Shown here: positions 15,951 through 24,102 of the stretch, piece by piece | How positions within the stretch are numbered: position 1 is the stretch's first letter | Layout of the letters: each line of letters begins with the position of its first letter | Assembly: GCF_018918125.1 (NCBI RefSeq) | Contig: NZ_JAHLQA010000014.1 | Coordinates: 1 to 37,632 of the forward strand | DNA: 37,632 nt | Direction of reading: 5' to 3' | DNA from: Blautia sp. MSJ-19 | Lineage (GTDB): Bacteria; Bacillota; Clostridia; Lachnospirales; Lachnospiraceae | The notes under the pieces: generated by a model | Database searches by the model: none | What the model was told of the DNA's origin: nothing | The model's input: the letters and a program-made list of their open reading frames with translations, nothing else | Made by a program: the position numbers and the translations under genes

Positions 15951-16679
15951 ATGATTAATATTGCAGTTTGCGAAGACGACTATGTCTACACGGAGATGAT
16001 TGATTCGATTCTGCAGTCTTGTATCACAGTGCCTTTTCACATTGAATTTTTTTCATCCGGCACTGAATTTTTGAATACACTTACTGAGCACGGCTGCCCT
16101 TATACTTTAATCATCACCGATATCAACCTTGGAGGTCATTCCGTCAACGGTATTACCGTTGCAAAAAGAGTCAATAAGCTGAACAGTGCCACACAGGTCA
16201 TTTTTGTCAGTCAATATCTGGACTTTGCATCGGATGTTTATGAAACAGCACACGTCTATTTTGTAAACAAGCAGCGGATACGTGAGTATCTTCCCAAAGC
16301 ACTTCAGGCTGTACATAAAAAATTTCTTATGCGCAGCGATCATTTTCTTTATTTCCAGTCCTCATACAAAGAATATCAGGTTGCCCAGGCGGATATTCTT
16401 TATCTGGAACATATTTCAAGACAGACCTGCATTCATACACCCTCGCAGGTCTATTCCACATATGAAAAATTACAGGATCTCACCAGTCGCCTGAGTTCGG
16501 AATTCTGCTCCTGTCATAAAAGCTTCGCTGTCAATCTCTATCAGGTTGAGGCTCTGCATCATTCCAGTATCCTTCTGCGAAACGGAACCACGATACCGGT
16601 CAGTCGCTCACATTATCCCCGTGTACGAGAGGCTTTTGCAAAATTTGTAACTCAAAATCAACAGGAGGCTACCTTATGA
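15951..16679 (+). CDS. LytTR family response regulator (AgrA-type)
   Basis: Two-domain transcription regulator of 242 aa. The receiver has the acidic pair Asp9-Asp10 and the phospho-acceptor Asp57 (YTLIITDINL); the position of the conserved lysine is filled by FVNKQR. A LytTR DNA-binding domain occupies about residues 135-235 (YQVAQADILYLEHISRQTCI, FCSCHKSFAVNLYQVEAL, IPVSRSHYP). GGAGATAACAT precedes the ATG. The stop overlaps the next gene by four bases (ATGA), so the regulator is translationally coupled to the DHp-like protein. No complete histidine kinase is encoded nearby. Confidence 0.9.
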   Translation: MINIAVCEDDYVYTEMIDSILQSCITVPFHIEFFSSGTEFLNTLTEHGCPYTLIITDINLGGHSVNGITVAKRVNKLNSATQVIFVSQYLDFASDVYETAHVYFVNKQRIREYLPKALQAVHKKFLMRSDHFLYFQSSYKEYQVAQADILYLEHISRQTCIHTPSQVYSTYEKLQDLTSRLSSEFCSCHKSFAVNLYQVEALHHSSILLRNGTTIPVSRSHYPRVREAFAKFVTQNQQEATL

Positions 16680-17053
16680 CAGAACAGGATTACACAAATT
16701 TAAAAAACTGGAACCATGATGTTCAGAATTATATGATCGGGCTTGCCTATCTGATGGATATGCGCCGTTATCCGGAAGCTTTCCGTTACTGTGAGAAACT
16801 TCTTTCCTGTGTAAAGGAATTTGCGGTCATATTTCAGAAAGATTCCGCCTGCGACTATCCCGAACATTTTCTGAAATTTCAGAACGATTTTCAAACAGGG
16901 CTCACAAACCTGGAAACTTTGCTTCGGCGCAAAGAATATCCAAAAGCACATTACAAACTTTCCCGTCTGCAGGCAACATTTGAGCAGAATCGTTTTCAAC
17001 CTTATAAATCGGAAAATCTGGTAAATTCCATTTTGGAGCGACTAAAAGTATAA
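16676..17053 (+). CDS. Stand-alone DHp-like (AgrC/Spo0B-type) protein without an ATPase domain
   Basis: A 125-aa protein not matched to a named family by me, but its first 45 residues fit the dimerisation/phosphoacceptor region of AgrC-type histidine kinases: NHDVQNYMIGLAYLMDMRRY then PEAFRYCEKLL. His14 sits in the HDxxN pattern, followed by regularly spaced Leu residues and the Y-x-E-A-x-x-Y segment. The end, KSENLVNSILERLKV, resembles the short stretch that joins DHp to the HATPase domain, so the protein stops where the ATPase would begin. The downstream DNA shows no remnant of an ATPase in any frame. It overlaps the response regulator by four bases. It could be a phosphotransferase, an inhibitor that titrates the regulator, or a truncated kinase. 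Confidence 0.75.
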   Translation: MTEQDYTNLKNWNHDVQNYMIGLAYLMDMRRYPEAFRYCEKLLSCVKEFAVIFQKDSACDYPEHFLKFQNDFQTGLTNLETLLRRKEYPKAHYKLSRLQATFEQNRFQPYKSENLVNSILERLKV

Positions 17054-17061
17054 TCCCCGTA

Positions 17062-17100
17062 TTGCGACATTTTTTTCAATATGATACAATAAAAATGTCG
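17062..17100 (+). promoter_or_regulatory. Symporter promoter with 10-bp inverted repeat
   Basis: -35 TTGCGA (17062-17067), 17-bp spacer, -10 TACAAT (17085-17090). CGACATTTTT (17065-17074) and AAAAATGTCG (17091-17100) form a perfect 10-bp inverted repeat flanking the -10, 26 bp centre to centre. This is a strong candidate operator; the adjacent regulators (AraC or LytTR) are the obvious candidates to bind it. Confidence 0.7.
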
Positions 17101-17115
17101 GGTGATGGCGAAGAA

Positions 17116-17147
17116 GGCATTGCGTTTATTTGCAATGCCATTTTTTG
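17116..17147 (+). terminator. Terminator within the symporter leader (possible attenuator)
   Basis: A perfect 8-bp stem GGCATTGC/GCAATGCC (17116-17123 with 17132-17139) is followed by ATTTTTTG. It lies downstream of the 17062-17090 promoter but upstream of the symporter start, so it either ends the regulator operon or attenuates symporter transcription. I found only a weak alternative pairing (GATGGC with GCCATT), not a convincing antiterminator. Confidence 0.8.
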
Positions 17148-17187
17148 TATCCAGATCCTGAAAAGCCAATAAGAGGGGGATTTTCTA

Positions 17188-18417
17188 ATGAAAGAAAAGA
17201 AAAAAATGTCACTGGCCATGCAGATTTTTATCGCACTGGTCCTGGCGATCATTGCCGGTCTGCTGATGCAGAACCATGCAGCCTTCGCCGAATCCTACAT
17301 CAAACCATTCGGAACGATTTTTCTGAATCTGATCAAATTCATCGTCGTTCCAATCGTTCTGTTCTCTATCATGTGCGGTATCATTTCCATGAGTGATATC
17401 AAAAAAGTCGGGTCTATTGGTCTGAAAACCGTTGTTTTTTATCTGTGCACCACCGCTTTTGCCGTAACTATCGGTCTTACCGGTGGAAACCTGTTCAAAG
17501 GACTGTTTCCGGTTGTTGCAACAACAGACCTGTCCTATGAAGCAGCAGAAGCAACTTCCTTCATGGACACACTGGTAAACATTTTCCCGTCCAACTTCAT
17601 CTCACCAATGGCAGAAGCCAACATGCTTCAGGTTATCGTAATGGCTCTGATCCTTGGTTTTGCGATCATTCTGGTCGGCGAAAAAAATGTCCGTGTTGTA
17701 AATGCATTCAATGATCTGAACGAAATCTTTATGAAATGTATGGAGATGATTCTGAAACTGTCACCAATCGGTGTATTCTGCCTGTTGTGTCCTGTAATCG
17801 CAGCCACCGGTCCGGCAATCATCGGTTCTCTGGCTATGGTTCTCCTGGCAGCCTATATCTGCTATGTTGTACATGCCGTAGTTGTATACTCTCTGACAGT
17901 CAGAACTCTCGGTGGATTAAGTCCTCTGAAATTCTTCAAAGGCATGCTTCCGGCAATCATGTTTGCTTTCTCCAGTGCTTCTTCTGTAGGAACACTGCCG
18001 ATCAACCTGGAATGTACCGAAAAACTTGGTGCAAAACGTGAAATTGCATCTTTTGTACTGCCGCTTGGTGCAACCATCAATATGGACGGTACTGCAATTT
18101 ACCAGGGTGTATGTGCAATCTTCATCGCATCCTGCTATGGCATCCAGCTGACACTTCCGCAGATGCTGACGATCGTGCTTACCGCAACGCTTGCTTCCAT
18201 CGGAACAGCCGGTGTACCTGGTGCCGGTATGGTCATGCTCGCCATGGTTCTTACTTCTGTAGGTCTTCCGGTTGATGGTATTGCACTGGTTGCCGGTGTT
18301 GACCGTATCTTCGATATGGGACGTACTACAGTAAACATTACCGGTGATGCAGCCTGCACAATGGTCGTATCTAATCTGGAAACAAAGAAAGAAGCTCGCA
18401 GAGCCCGAATAAAATAA
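17188..18417 (+). CDS. Dicarboxylate/amino acid:cation symporter (DAACS family)
   Basis: Sodium- or proton-coupled uptake carrier in the cytoplasmic membrane. The 409-aa product has the full family pattern: several N-terminal spans, the serine-rich hairpin FSSASSVGTLPINLE, NMDGTAIYQG (cation site), the second hairpin GTAGVPGAGMVML, and DRIFDMGRTTVNITGD near the C-terminus. The arginine in GRTTVNITGD corresponds to the residue that binds the side-chain carboxylate in acidic-amino-acid carriers such as GltPh, favouring aspartate, glutamate or a C4-dicarboxylate over neutral substrates; this is inference. GAGGGGGATTTTCTA precedes the ATG. It lies behind an operator-like promoter and leader terminator, just downstream of a two-component-type operon that probably controls it. 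Confidence 0.93.
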   Translation: MKEKKKMSLAMQIFIALVLAIIAGLLMQNHAAFAESYIKPFGTIFLNLIKFIVVPIVLFSIMCGIISMSDIKKVGSIGLKTVVFYLCTTAFAVTIGLTGGNLFKGLFPVVATTDLSYEAAEATSFMDTLVNIFPSNFISPMAEANMLQVIVMALILGFAIILVGEKNVRVVNAFNDLNEIFMKCMEMILKLSPIGVFCLLCPVIAATGPAIIGSLAMVLLAAYICYVVHAVVVYSLTVRTLGGLSPLKFFKGMLPAIMFAFSSASSVGTLPINLECTEKLGAKREIASFVLPLGATINMDGTAIYQGVCAIFIASCYGIQLTLPQMLTIVLTATLASIGTAGVPGAGMVMLAMVLTSVGLPVDGIALVAGVDRIFDMGRTTVNITGDAACTMVVSNLETKKEARRARIK

Positions 18418-18425
18418 ATTTTTGT

Positions 18426-18457
18426 TTGACATATTCTTTGCATTTGTTTACTATAAT
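18426..18457 (+). promoter_or_regulatory. Sigma-A promoter of the riboswitch-controlled antiporter
   Basis: -35 TTGACA (18426-18431). The best-spaced -10 is TACTAT (18449-18454, 17-bp spacer), overlapping a perfect TATAAT at 18452-18457 (20-bp spacer). It begins nine bases after the symporter stop; no terminator for the symporter is visible in between. Confidence 0.7.
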
Positions 18458-18462
18458 ATCAA

Positions 18463-18560
18463 TAAGAGGGAGTAGTTATCATCCTGCATGCAGGGTGAAA
18501 CAATGATCGTCATCACGCCCTGCGGCCGGTTATTGTTGTAATCAACGAGACTTTTATCAA
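18463..18560 (+). ncRNA. Probable yybP-ykoY (manganese) riboswitch aptamer
   Basis: The leader carries the hallmark ends of the yybP-ykoY class: AAGAGGGAGTAG at the 5' side (18464-18475) and ACGAGACTTTTATC at the 3' side. Between them a helix forms from CAGGGTGA and TCACGCCCTG. The class senses Mn2+ and often precedes metal exporters or Ca2+/Na+-type exchangers, as here. The 3' GAGAC segment is shared with the terminator hairpin, giving a simple switch: metal binding should stabilise the aptamer and allow read-through. The class assignment is by eye; a covariance-model search would settle it. Confidence 0.8.
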
Positions 18561-18593
18561 TCATTTTTTGATGTGATAAAGGTCTCTTTTTTA
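18547..18593 (+). terminator. Riboswitch expression-platform terminator
   Basis: A 13-bp stem with one G-T pair (18547-18559 with 18574-18586) is followed by a T6 run. Its 5' arm is the 3' strand of the aptamer's closing helix, so formation of one excludes the other. Confidence 0.9.
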
Positions 18594-18625
18594 TTCCATA
18601 CCTTTATCACAGGAAAGGAGCTCAT

Positions 18626-19543
18626 ATGGAATATCTGTTACTGATTATCGGCTTTGTATTATTAATTAAAGGTGCTGATTTTTTTGTGGAGGGAAGTTCT
18701 TCACTTGCCAGGTTTCTCAAGATTCCCAGTGTCATCATAGGTCTTACAATCGTTGCTATGGGAACCAGTGCTCCGGAAGCTTCTGTCAGCATCAATGCGG
18801 CACTTGCCGGCAACAATAATATTGCTGTCAGCAATATTATCGGTTCCAATATTTTTAATGGACTTATTGTTGTAGGTATCTGCGCATTTATTTCCGGGCT
18901 TAAAACAGACAAAGATATTCTGAGGCGGGATATGCCTGTAAATATTCTGATCACCCTTATCCTCTACATTATGATTGCTAACGGAAAGCTCAGCAGAATT
19001 GAGGGTATTCTTCTTTTGGTCGTAATGATCTTTTATATTCTAAATATGATTCGCGACGCATTAAAAAAGAGAAATGAATGCCCTGCGGAACAAAATATCC
19101 CTCTTTATAAAGCTCTTTTTTTTATCATCAGCGGTCTTGCCGCTGTAATTTGGGGCGGTAACCTCGTAGTAAATAATGCAAGTCAGATCGCAGTATCTTT
19201 CGGTGTGAGTCAGAATTTCATTGGTCTCACTATTGTTGCAATCGGTACATCTCTTCCAGAGCTTGTAACATCCATCGTTGCCACCCGAAAGGGTGACAGC
19301 GGACTTGCGCTTGGAAATGCAATCGGCTCAAACATATTTAATATTCTTTTTATCCTGGGTATGTCAGCAACAATTTCACCACTTCATATTCTCTCAGAAT
19401 CTGTTATCGACTGTGGAATTCTACTCATCAGTGGAATTCTACTGTTTGCCTTTGCTTTTACTAAAAAATCTGTAAGCAGAATGGAAGGTGCAGTTTGTGT
19501 ACTGGCTTATATCGGATATACAGCATATCTTTTTATAAGATAA
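18626..19543 (+). CDS. CaCA family cation antiporter (annotated Ca2+/Na+ antiporter)
   Basis: Inner-membrane cation exchanger of 305 aa with the two inverted alpha-repeats that define the family. Repeat 1 is IGLTIVAMGTSAPEASVS with VSNIIGSNIFN; repeat 2 is IGLTIVAIGTSLPELVTS with LGNAIGSNIFN. The acidic residues of GTSxPE in both repeats are intact, so the ion site should be functional. About ten membrane spans are predicted, with a charged loop near residue 145. Control by a yybP-ykoY-type leader suggests manganese efflux or homeostasis as its real job rather than calcium; this is inference from the riboswitch class. AAAGGAG precedes the ATG. Confidence 0.92.
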   Translation: MEYLLLIIGFVLLIKGADFFVEGSSSLARFLKIPSVIIGLTIVAMGTSAPEASVSINAALAGNNNIAVSNIIGSNIFNGLIVVGICAFISGLKTDKDILRRDMPVNILITLILYIMIANGKLSRIEGILLLVVMIFYILNMIRDALKKRNECPAEQNIPLYKALFFIISGLAAVIWGGNLVVNNASQIAVSFGVSQNFIGLTIVAIGTSLPELVTSIVATRKGDSGLALGNAIGSNIFNILFILGMSATISPLHILSESVIDCGILLISGILLFAFAFTKKSVSRMEGAVCVLAYIGYTAYLFIR

Positions 19544-19601
19544 ACCTTTTCCACTTCACATTCATACACAACAAAGCACTCTGTAAGATATTACTGCAGA
19601 A

Positions 19602-19630
19602 TTGCAATTTTCAATACAAAATGGCATAAT
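19602..19630 (+). promoter_or_regulatory. Candidate sigma-A promoter upstream of the nitroreductase
   Basis: -35 TTGCAA (19602-19607), 17-bp spacer, -10 CATAAT (19625-19630). The predicted start falls inside the terminator hairpin of the antiporter gene, so a transcript from here would contain only part of that stem. Confidence 0.5.
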
Positions 19631-19631
19631 G

Positions 19632-19667
19632 ATGGCATACAGATTTTCCTCTGTATGCCATTTTTTA
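19632..19667 (+). terminator. Rho-independent terminator of the antiporter gene
   Basis: A perfect 12-bp stem, ATGGCATACAGA with TCTGTATGCCAT (19632-19643 and 19650-19661), is followed by a T-run. It lies about 90 bases past the antiporter stop. Confidence 0.93.
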
Positions 19668-19703
19668 CATATAAGTTTTACATTTTAAGGAGGCTTGAAT
19701 CTC

Positions 19704-20237
19704 ATGGAATTTCAGAAAGTATTAGAAACAAGAAGAACCGTCCGTAAATACAGTGCCGGTGTCACAAAAGAACAAATGGAAGAACTGCTTCGTGCCGCAC
19801 AGGAAGCTCCGTCATGGAAAAACTCTCAGACTGGACGTTACTATTGTGTCCTTTCCAAAGAAATGGTAGATAAAATCCGTATGGAGTGCCTGCCGGATGC
19901 CGGAAATGCCGGAAAATCCGAGCATGCTGCACTGATCATCACAACCTTCGTTCATGACCGCGCCGGTTTTCAGAAAGATGGAGCAGCCGACAACGAACTT
20001 GGTAACGGATGGGGCTGCTATGATCTTGGTCTCCAGAACGAAAACCTGATTCTGAAAGCCGCCGACCTCGGGCTTTCCACCCTGATCATGGGACTCCGCG
20101 AAGCCGACAAACTGCGCGCGATCCTGGATATCCCGGAAACTGAAACGATCGTATCCGTTATCGCAGTCGGCAAAGCAGCCGAAGAACCAATCCGCCCACA
20201 CCGTAAGGAAATTGCCGAGATTGCAAAATTCTTCTAA
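19704..20237 (+). CDS. Nitroreductase family protein
   Basis: FMN-dependent NAD(P)H oxidoreductase fold of 177 aa. The N-terminus MEFQKVLETRRTVRKYSAGV holds the RRTVRKY motif that contacts the FMN phosphate, followed by MEELLRAAQEAPSWKNSQ and a C-terminal VSVIAVGKAAE with RPHRKE. Length is at the short end of the family. The start is the ATG 10 bases after AAGGAGG; a TTG three codons earlier is too close to the ribosome site. It stands alone between the antiporter and secA, converging on secA. The substrate is unknown. Confidence 0.9.
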   Translation: MEFQKVLETRRTVRKYSAGVTKEQMEELLRAAQEAPSWKNSQTGRYYCVLSKEMVDKIRMECLPDAGNAGKSEHAALIITTFVHDRAGFQKDGAADNELGNGWGCYDLGLQNENLILKAADLGLSTLIMGLREADKLRAILDIPETETIVSVIAVGKAAEEPIRPHRKEIAEIAKFF

Positions 20238-20241
20238 GTCA

Positions 20242-20278
20242 AGAGCCCCTGTTCATTCAATATATGAACAGGGGCTCT
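20242..20278. terminator. Terminator between the convergent nitroreductase and secA genes
   Basis: A perfect 15-bp stem (20242-20256 with 20264-20278, 7-nt loop) lies between the two stops. The tail is only moderately T-rich on the plus strand (GTATTATATAT) and poor on the minus strand, so it acts best for the nitroreductase gene. Confidence 0.85.
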
Positions 20279-20296
20279 GTATTATATATATTTCTC

Positions 20297-22873
20297 TTAT
20301 GCTTTCATTAATTTACGTCCGCAGCACTGTTTATACTTCTTGCCGCTTCCGCACGGACACGGATCGTTCGGATAAACCTTGTCATCTTTTCTCTGGACAG
20401 GTTTCTTAACGGATGTGTCATCTTTATTTGTTCCGGTAACTTTTGCTACCTGCTCACGCTCGATCTTCTGCTCAACATGTACATGATACAGCATACGAAC
20501 TGTATCTTCCTGAATGGAACTGATCATGCTGTTGAACATCTCATATGCGCTCATCTTGTATTCTACAACCGGATCTCTCTGGCCATATCCCACAAGACCA
20601 ATACCCTGACGGAGAATTTCCATGTCGTCGATGTGATCCATCCACTTGCTGTCGATGGATTTCAGAAGAACGACACGTTCCAGTTCACGAAGCTGCTCCG
20701 CTTCCGGGAACTCAGCTTCTTTTGCTTCATAAAGTTTGACAGCTTCTTCTTTGAGAAGATGCTTGATCTCGTCTTTTCTCTTGCCTTTTACTTTTTCAGT
20801 AGTAAGCGGCTCGATCGGAATGATCGGGATAAGTGTTGTATTAAACTCATCCAGATCCCAGTCTGTAGAATCTACATCATCCGAGAAGCACATATCTACG
20901 ATACTGTCTACGATATCTGTGATCATCTTGTAGATGGTATCACGCATATTCTCGCCATCCAGCACCTGACGACGCTCTTTGTAGATGATCTCACGCTGTT
21001 CGTTGTTAACCTGGTCATAATCCAGAAGATTTTTACGAATACCAAAGTTGTTGAACTCGATCTTCTCCTGTGCTTTCTGAATTGCATTGGAAAGCATTTT
21101 ATGTTCAATCTGCTCATTCTCAGCAACGCCCAGAGAAGTAAAGATCTTCATCAGTCTCTCAGAACCGAACAGACGCATCAGGTCATCTTCCAGAGAGATA
21201 TAGAAACGGGATTCACCCGGATCTCCCTGACGTCCGGAACGTCCACGCAGCTGATTATCAATACGTCTGGATTCATGACGTTCTGTACCGATGATCTTGA
21301 GACCGCCGGCTTCTCGTGCCACATCATCCAGCTTGATATCGGTACCACGACCGGCCATGTTGGTAGCGATCGTAACAGCTCCGGACTGTCCGGCCTGTGC
21401 AACGATCTCAGCTTCCAGTTCATGGAACTTCGCATTCAGTACGTTGTGCTGGATGCCTTCACGACGAAGCATCTTGCTGAGGAGCTCAGATGTCTCGATA
21501 GTAATAGTACCAACCAGAACCGGCTGCTGTTTTGCATGTGCTTCTTTGACAGCTTCCACAACCGCATTGAATTTTTCTTTTTTGGTCATGTATACGGCAT
21601 CTTCAAGGTCTTTACGCTGTACCGGTCTGTTGGTCGGAATCTCGACAACGTCCATTCCGTAGATATCACGGAATTCTTTTTCCTCGGTAAGCGCAGTACC
21701 GGTCATACCGCCCTTTTTATCATATTTATTGAAGAAGTTCTGGAATGTGATGGTTGCAAGAGTCTTGCTCTCTCTCTTGACCTTAACATGCTCTTTTGCC
21801 TCAATCGCCTGATGAAGTCCGTCAGAATAGCGACGGCCCGGCATGATACGTCCGGTAAATTCATCAACGATCAGAATCTCATCATCTTTAACTACATAAT
21901 CCTGATCTTTGTGCATCAGATTGTGTGCACGAAGCGCAAGGATGATGTTGTGCTGGATCTCCAGGTTTTCCGGATCAGCCAGGTTCTCGATATTGAAGAA
22001 TTTTTCAACCTTCTTGACACCCTGTTCGGTAAGGTTGACGATCTTGTCCTTTTCATTTACTACGAAATCACCGGTCTCGACAACTTCTTCTCCCATGATA
22101 GCTGCCATCTTGGTCATCTCATGGCTGGCTTCACCACGCTCCAGCTGCTGTGCAAGAATGTCACAAACCTCATAAAGTTTGGTGGATTTTCCACTCTGTC
22201 CGGAAATGATCAGAGGTGTACGTGCCTCATCGATCAAAACAGAGTCAATCTCATCGATGATACAGTAGTGCAGATCTCTCTGTACCAGCTGCTCTTTGTA
22301 GATGACCATATTGTCACGAAGATAATCGAATCCAAGTTCGTTATTTGTTACATATGTGATATCGCATCCGTATGCTGCACGGCGTTCTTCCGGTTTCATG
22401 TCATTCAGAACGACACCTACGGTCAGTCCAAGGAACTCATGAACCTTGCCCATCCACTCAGCATCTCGTTTTGCCAGATAGTCATTGACTGTTACAATAT
22501 GAACGCCTTTGCCTTCCAGCGCATTCAGATATGCCGGAAGTGTGGAAACGAGGGTTTTACCTTCACCAGTCTTCATCTCTGCGATACGACCCTGGTGCAG
22601 AATGATACCACCAATGATCTGTACACGGTAATGTTCCATACCAAGAACTCTTTTGGCACCTTCACGTACGACTGCAAATGCCTCCGGAAGAAGATCATCC
22701 AGTGTTTCGCCTTCACCCAGACGTTTCTTGAATTCTCTGGTTTTGTCTCTCAGCTGTTCATCTGTCAATTTTTGCATTTCCGGGCGAAGAGATTCTGTTT
22801 TCTCTACGAGTGGCATGATACGCTTAACCTCATGCTCACTTCTTGTCCCGAATACTTTTTGGAATAAATTCAT
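20297..22873 (-). CDS. secA: Preprotein translocase ATPase SecA
   Basis: Motor that pushes unfolded preproteins through SecYEG. The 858-aa product carries the DEAD-type motor: [20 protein letters not shown] (Walker A), [19 protein letters not shown] (Walker B and following), [12 protein letters not shown], and [14 protein letters not shown]. The C-terminus has the zinc-binding SEC-C motif [16 protein letters not shown]. Length is normal. AGGAGTTTGCT precedes the ATG. A sigma-A promoter lies at 22956-22984, and the leader holds a 7-bp hairpin (22914-22930). It is not in an operon in this window. Confidence 0.97.
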   Translation of the reverse strand: MNLFQKVFGTRSEHEVKRIMPLVEKTESLRPEMQKLTDEQLRDKTREFKKRLGEGETLDDLLPEAFAVVREGAKRVLGMEHYRVQIIGGIILHQGRIAEMKTGEGKTLVSTLPAYLNALEGKGVHIVTVNDYLAKRDAEWMGKVHEFLGLTVGVVLNDMKPEERRAAYGCDITYVTNNELGFDYLRDNMVIYKEQLVQRDLHYCIIDEIDSVLIDEARTPLIISGQSGKSTKLYEVCDILAQQLERGEASHEMTKMAAIMGEEVVETGDFVVNEKDKIVNLTEQGVKKVEKFFNIENLADPENLEIQHNIILALRAHNLMHKDQDYVVKDDEILIVDEFTGRIMPGRRYSDGLHQAIEAKEHVKVKRESKTLATITFQNFFNKYDKKGGMTGTALTEEKEFRDIYGMDVVEIPTNRPVQRKDLEDAVYMTKKEKFNAVVEAVKEAHAKQQPVLVGTITIETSELLSKMLRREGIQHNVLNAKFHELEAEIVAQAGQSGAVTIATNMAGRGTDIKLDDVAREAGGLKIIGTERHESRRIDNQLRGRSGRQGDPGESRFYISLEDDLMRLFGSERLMKIFTSLGVAENEQIEHKMLSNAIQKAQEKIEFNNFGIRKNLLDYDQVNNEQREIIYKERRQVLDGENMRDTIYKMITDIVDSIVDMCFSDDVDSTDWDLDEFNTTLIPIIPIEPLTTEKVKGKRKDEIKHLLKEEAVKLYEAKEAEFPEAEQLRELERVVLLKSIDSKWMDHIDDMEILRQGIGLVGYGQRDPVVEYKMSAYEMFNSMISSIQEDTVRMLYHVHVEQKIEREQVAKVTGTNKDDTSVKKPVQRKDDKVYPNDPCPCGSGKKYKQCCGRKLMKA

Positions 22874-22955
22874 AGCAAACTCCTGTTTATATATATTCTG
22901 ATCACTTTTATATATACGATCTCATCGTATTTACCCTATTTAAGAAATCCATACT

Positions 22956-22984
22956 ATTTTACCACTTTCCACGACGGAAAACAA
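22956..22984 (-). promoter_or_regulatory. Sigma-A promoter of secA
   Basis: On the minus strand: -35 TTGTTT (22984-22979), 17-bp spacer, -10 TAAAAT (22961-22956). It gives a leader of about 75 nt. Confidence 0.65.
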
Positions 22985-23041
22985 TGAATATTTAATAAAC
23001 AAAGTGTGTCCATGGCGATATAACGCTGTATTTTTTATTTT

Positions 23042-23057
23042 GTTCGTCTTTTCTAAC
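23042..23057 (+). promoter_or_regulatory. Operator-like dyad upstream of the NusG-II/Gx operon
   Basis: GTTCGTCTTTTCTAAC: a GTTnG-N6-CTAAC dyad that matches the two perfect dyads at the Tp47-like gene promoter (30350 and 30410) at 13 of 16 positions. It ends six bases before the -35 box, the same placement as the upstream dyad of the other operon. Confidence 0.5.
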
Positions 23058-23063
23058 TCCTGC

Positions 23064-23092
23064 TTGTCAACAAATCCCCGATATGCTATGAT
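23064..23092 (+). promoter_or_regulatory. Sigma-A promoter of the NusG-II/Gx operon
   Basis: -35 TTGTCA (23064-23069), 17-bp spacer, -10 TATGAT (23087-23092). Transcription would begin near 23099, about 50 bases before the TTG start. Confidence 0.7.
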
Positions 23093-23148
23093 AATCAGCG
23101 TATCCATTTCGTTTATATATTATTTTTCAGAAACTGAGGTATCTGTAT

Positions 23149-23517
23149 TTGAAGAAAAAAGAACTGACTTTTATCATTGGTATCGTGATATTTGCCCTGG
23201 TTCTGTGGGCCGGGATGTATCTGGTTCGTCAGGGGCATTACGGTTCGATCCGGATCACAGTGAACGGTGAGGAATATGGCACATATTCTCTGTCCAAAGA
23301 CCAGGTGATCTCCATCAGTGATACCAATGTATGTGAAATAAAAAACGGCGAGGTCAAAATGACCGAGGCCGACTGTCCGGACCATCTCTGCCTGAAGCAG
23401 AAAGCCGTTGACAGCACCGGCGGAACGATCGTCTGCCTGCCGAACAAAGTTGTGATTGAAGGGGAAAAAGGATCCGGTTCCGATGAATCTTCCCCGGAAT
23501 TCGATACTGCTGTCTGA
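23149..23517 (+). CDS. NusG domain II-containing membrane-anchored protein
   Basis: Small extracytoplasmic protein of 122 aa with one N-terminal membrane anchor (residues 8-25) and a NusG-domain-II-like fold carrying four cysteines (62, 76, 81, 96) in the family pattern: DCPDHLC and GGTIVCLPNKVVIE. Its cellular role is not established; genes of this family recur beside ApbE, FMN-binding and Gx-transporter genes in Firmicutes, as here. Translation starts at TTG 23149, preceded by GAGGTATCTGTA; there is no in-frame ATG that keeps the anchor. It is first in an operon with the Gx transporter, 31 bases apart. The cysteines suggest a redox or metal role in the flavin system, which is inference. Confidence 0.88.
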   Translation: MKKKELTFIIGIVIFALVLWAGMYLVRQGHYGSIRITVNGEEYGTYSLSKDQVISISDTNVCEIKNGEVKMTEADCPDHLCLKQKAVDSTGGTIVCLPNKVVIEGEKGSGSDESSPEFDTAV

Positions 23518-23548
23518 CCTTTAACCTTATTGTACGAAGGAAGTTATT

Positions 23549-24034
23549 ATGAACCAGAAAAAAATTGCCAATCTAGGGCTGTTTGCCGCAGTTGCGATCA
23601 TCTTTGGCTATGTGGAATCACTGATCCCGTTTTTTGCAGGGATCCCGGGGATGAAGCTTGGACTTGCAAATCTTGCGGTACTTTTTATCCTTGAAAAATA
23701 TACGTGGAAGGAAGCGGCACTTGTCTCCGCTGTGAGAATCGTTGTGATCGGATTTATGTTTGGAAATCTGTTCAGTATCCTCTACAGCCTCGCCGGGGCT
23801 GCGCTCAGCCTCACAGTTATGACTTTTATGAAGAAAAAGTCCGGCTTCAGCATCCTTGGGATCAGCGTTGCCGGTGGTGTTTCACATAATATCGGACAGC
23901 TCATCATTGCAAGTCTGATCACGATGACATCCGGGCTGATCTATTATGCACCGGCACTGTTAATTTCCGGAGTCATCACCGGACTTCTTATTGGAACCCT
24001 GACAAATGAAGTGCTGAAACGTATCCGCTTTTGA
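23549..24034 (+). CDS. Gx transporter family protein (heptaprenyl diphosphate synthase component I-like)
   Basis: Integral membrane protein of 161 aa with about five spans, resembling ECF-type S components: LGLFAAVAIIFGYVESLIPF, GIPGMKLGLANLAVLFIL, and the C-terminal ALLISGVITGLLIGTLTNEV. The old name linking it to heptaprenyl diphosphate synthase comes from gene neighbourhood and is probably not its function. In this locus it accompanies NusG-II, ApbE and FMN-binding proteins, so supply of a quinone precursor, flavin or related small molecule is plausible but unproven. AAGGAAGTTATT precedes the ATG. A bidirectional terminator follows. Confidence 0.88.
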   Translation: MNQKKIANLGLFAAVAIIFGYVESLIPFFAGIPGMKLGLANLAVLFILEKYTWKEAALVSAVRIVVIGFMFGNLFSILYSLAGAALSLTVMTFMKKKSGFSILGISVAGGVSHNIGQLIIASLITMTSGLIYYAPALLISGVITGLLIGTLTNEVLKRIRF

Positions 24035-24055
24035 CAAAACTCTCCCCTACAACAC

Positions 24056-24102
24056 AAAAAGACACCGAAACCATCTCTCCAGACGATTTCGGTGTCTTTT
24101 TT
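24056..24102. terminator. Bidirectional terminator between the Gx and apbE genes
   Basis: A perfect 13-bp stem (24058-24070 with 24087-24099) is flanked by A5 on the left and T6 on the right, so it can end transcripts from both sides. It overlaps the last two bases of the apbE stop codon. Confidence 0.93.

Noticed and set aside
17054..17187. Remnant of a lost HATPase domain after the DHp-like gene
   Set aside because: The segment holds a promoter and terminator and shows no ATPase motif in any frame.
19695..19703. TTG start for the first nitroreductase
   Set aside because: It lies one base from the ribosome site AAGGAGG; the ATG at 19704 has proper spacing and begins the family motif.
20477..22867. 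Plus-strand open frame of 796 codons antisense to secA
   Set aside because: It mirrors secA on the opposite strand, shows no family motifs and has a Cys/Phe-rich composition typical of antisense frames.
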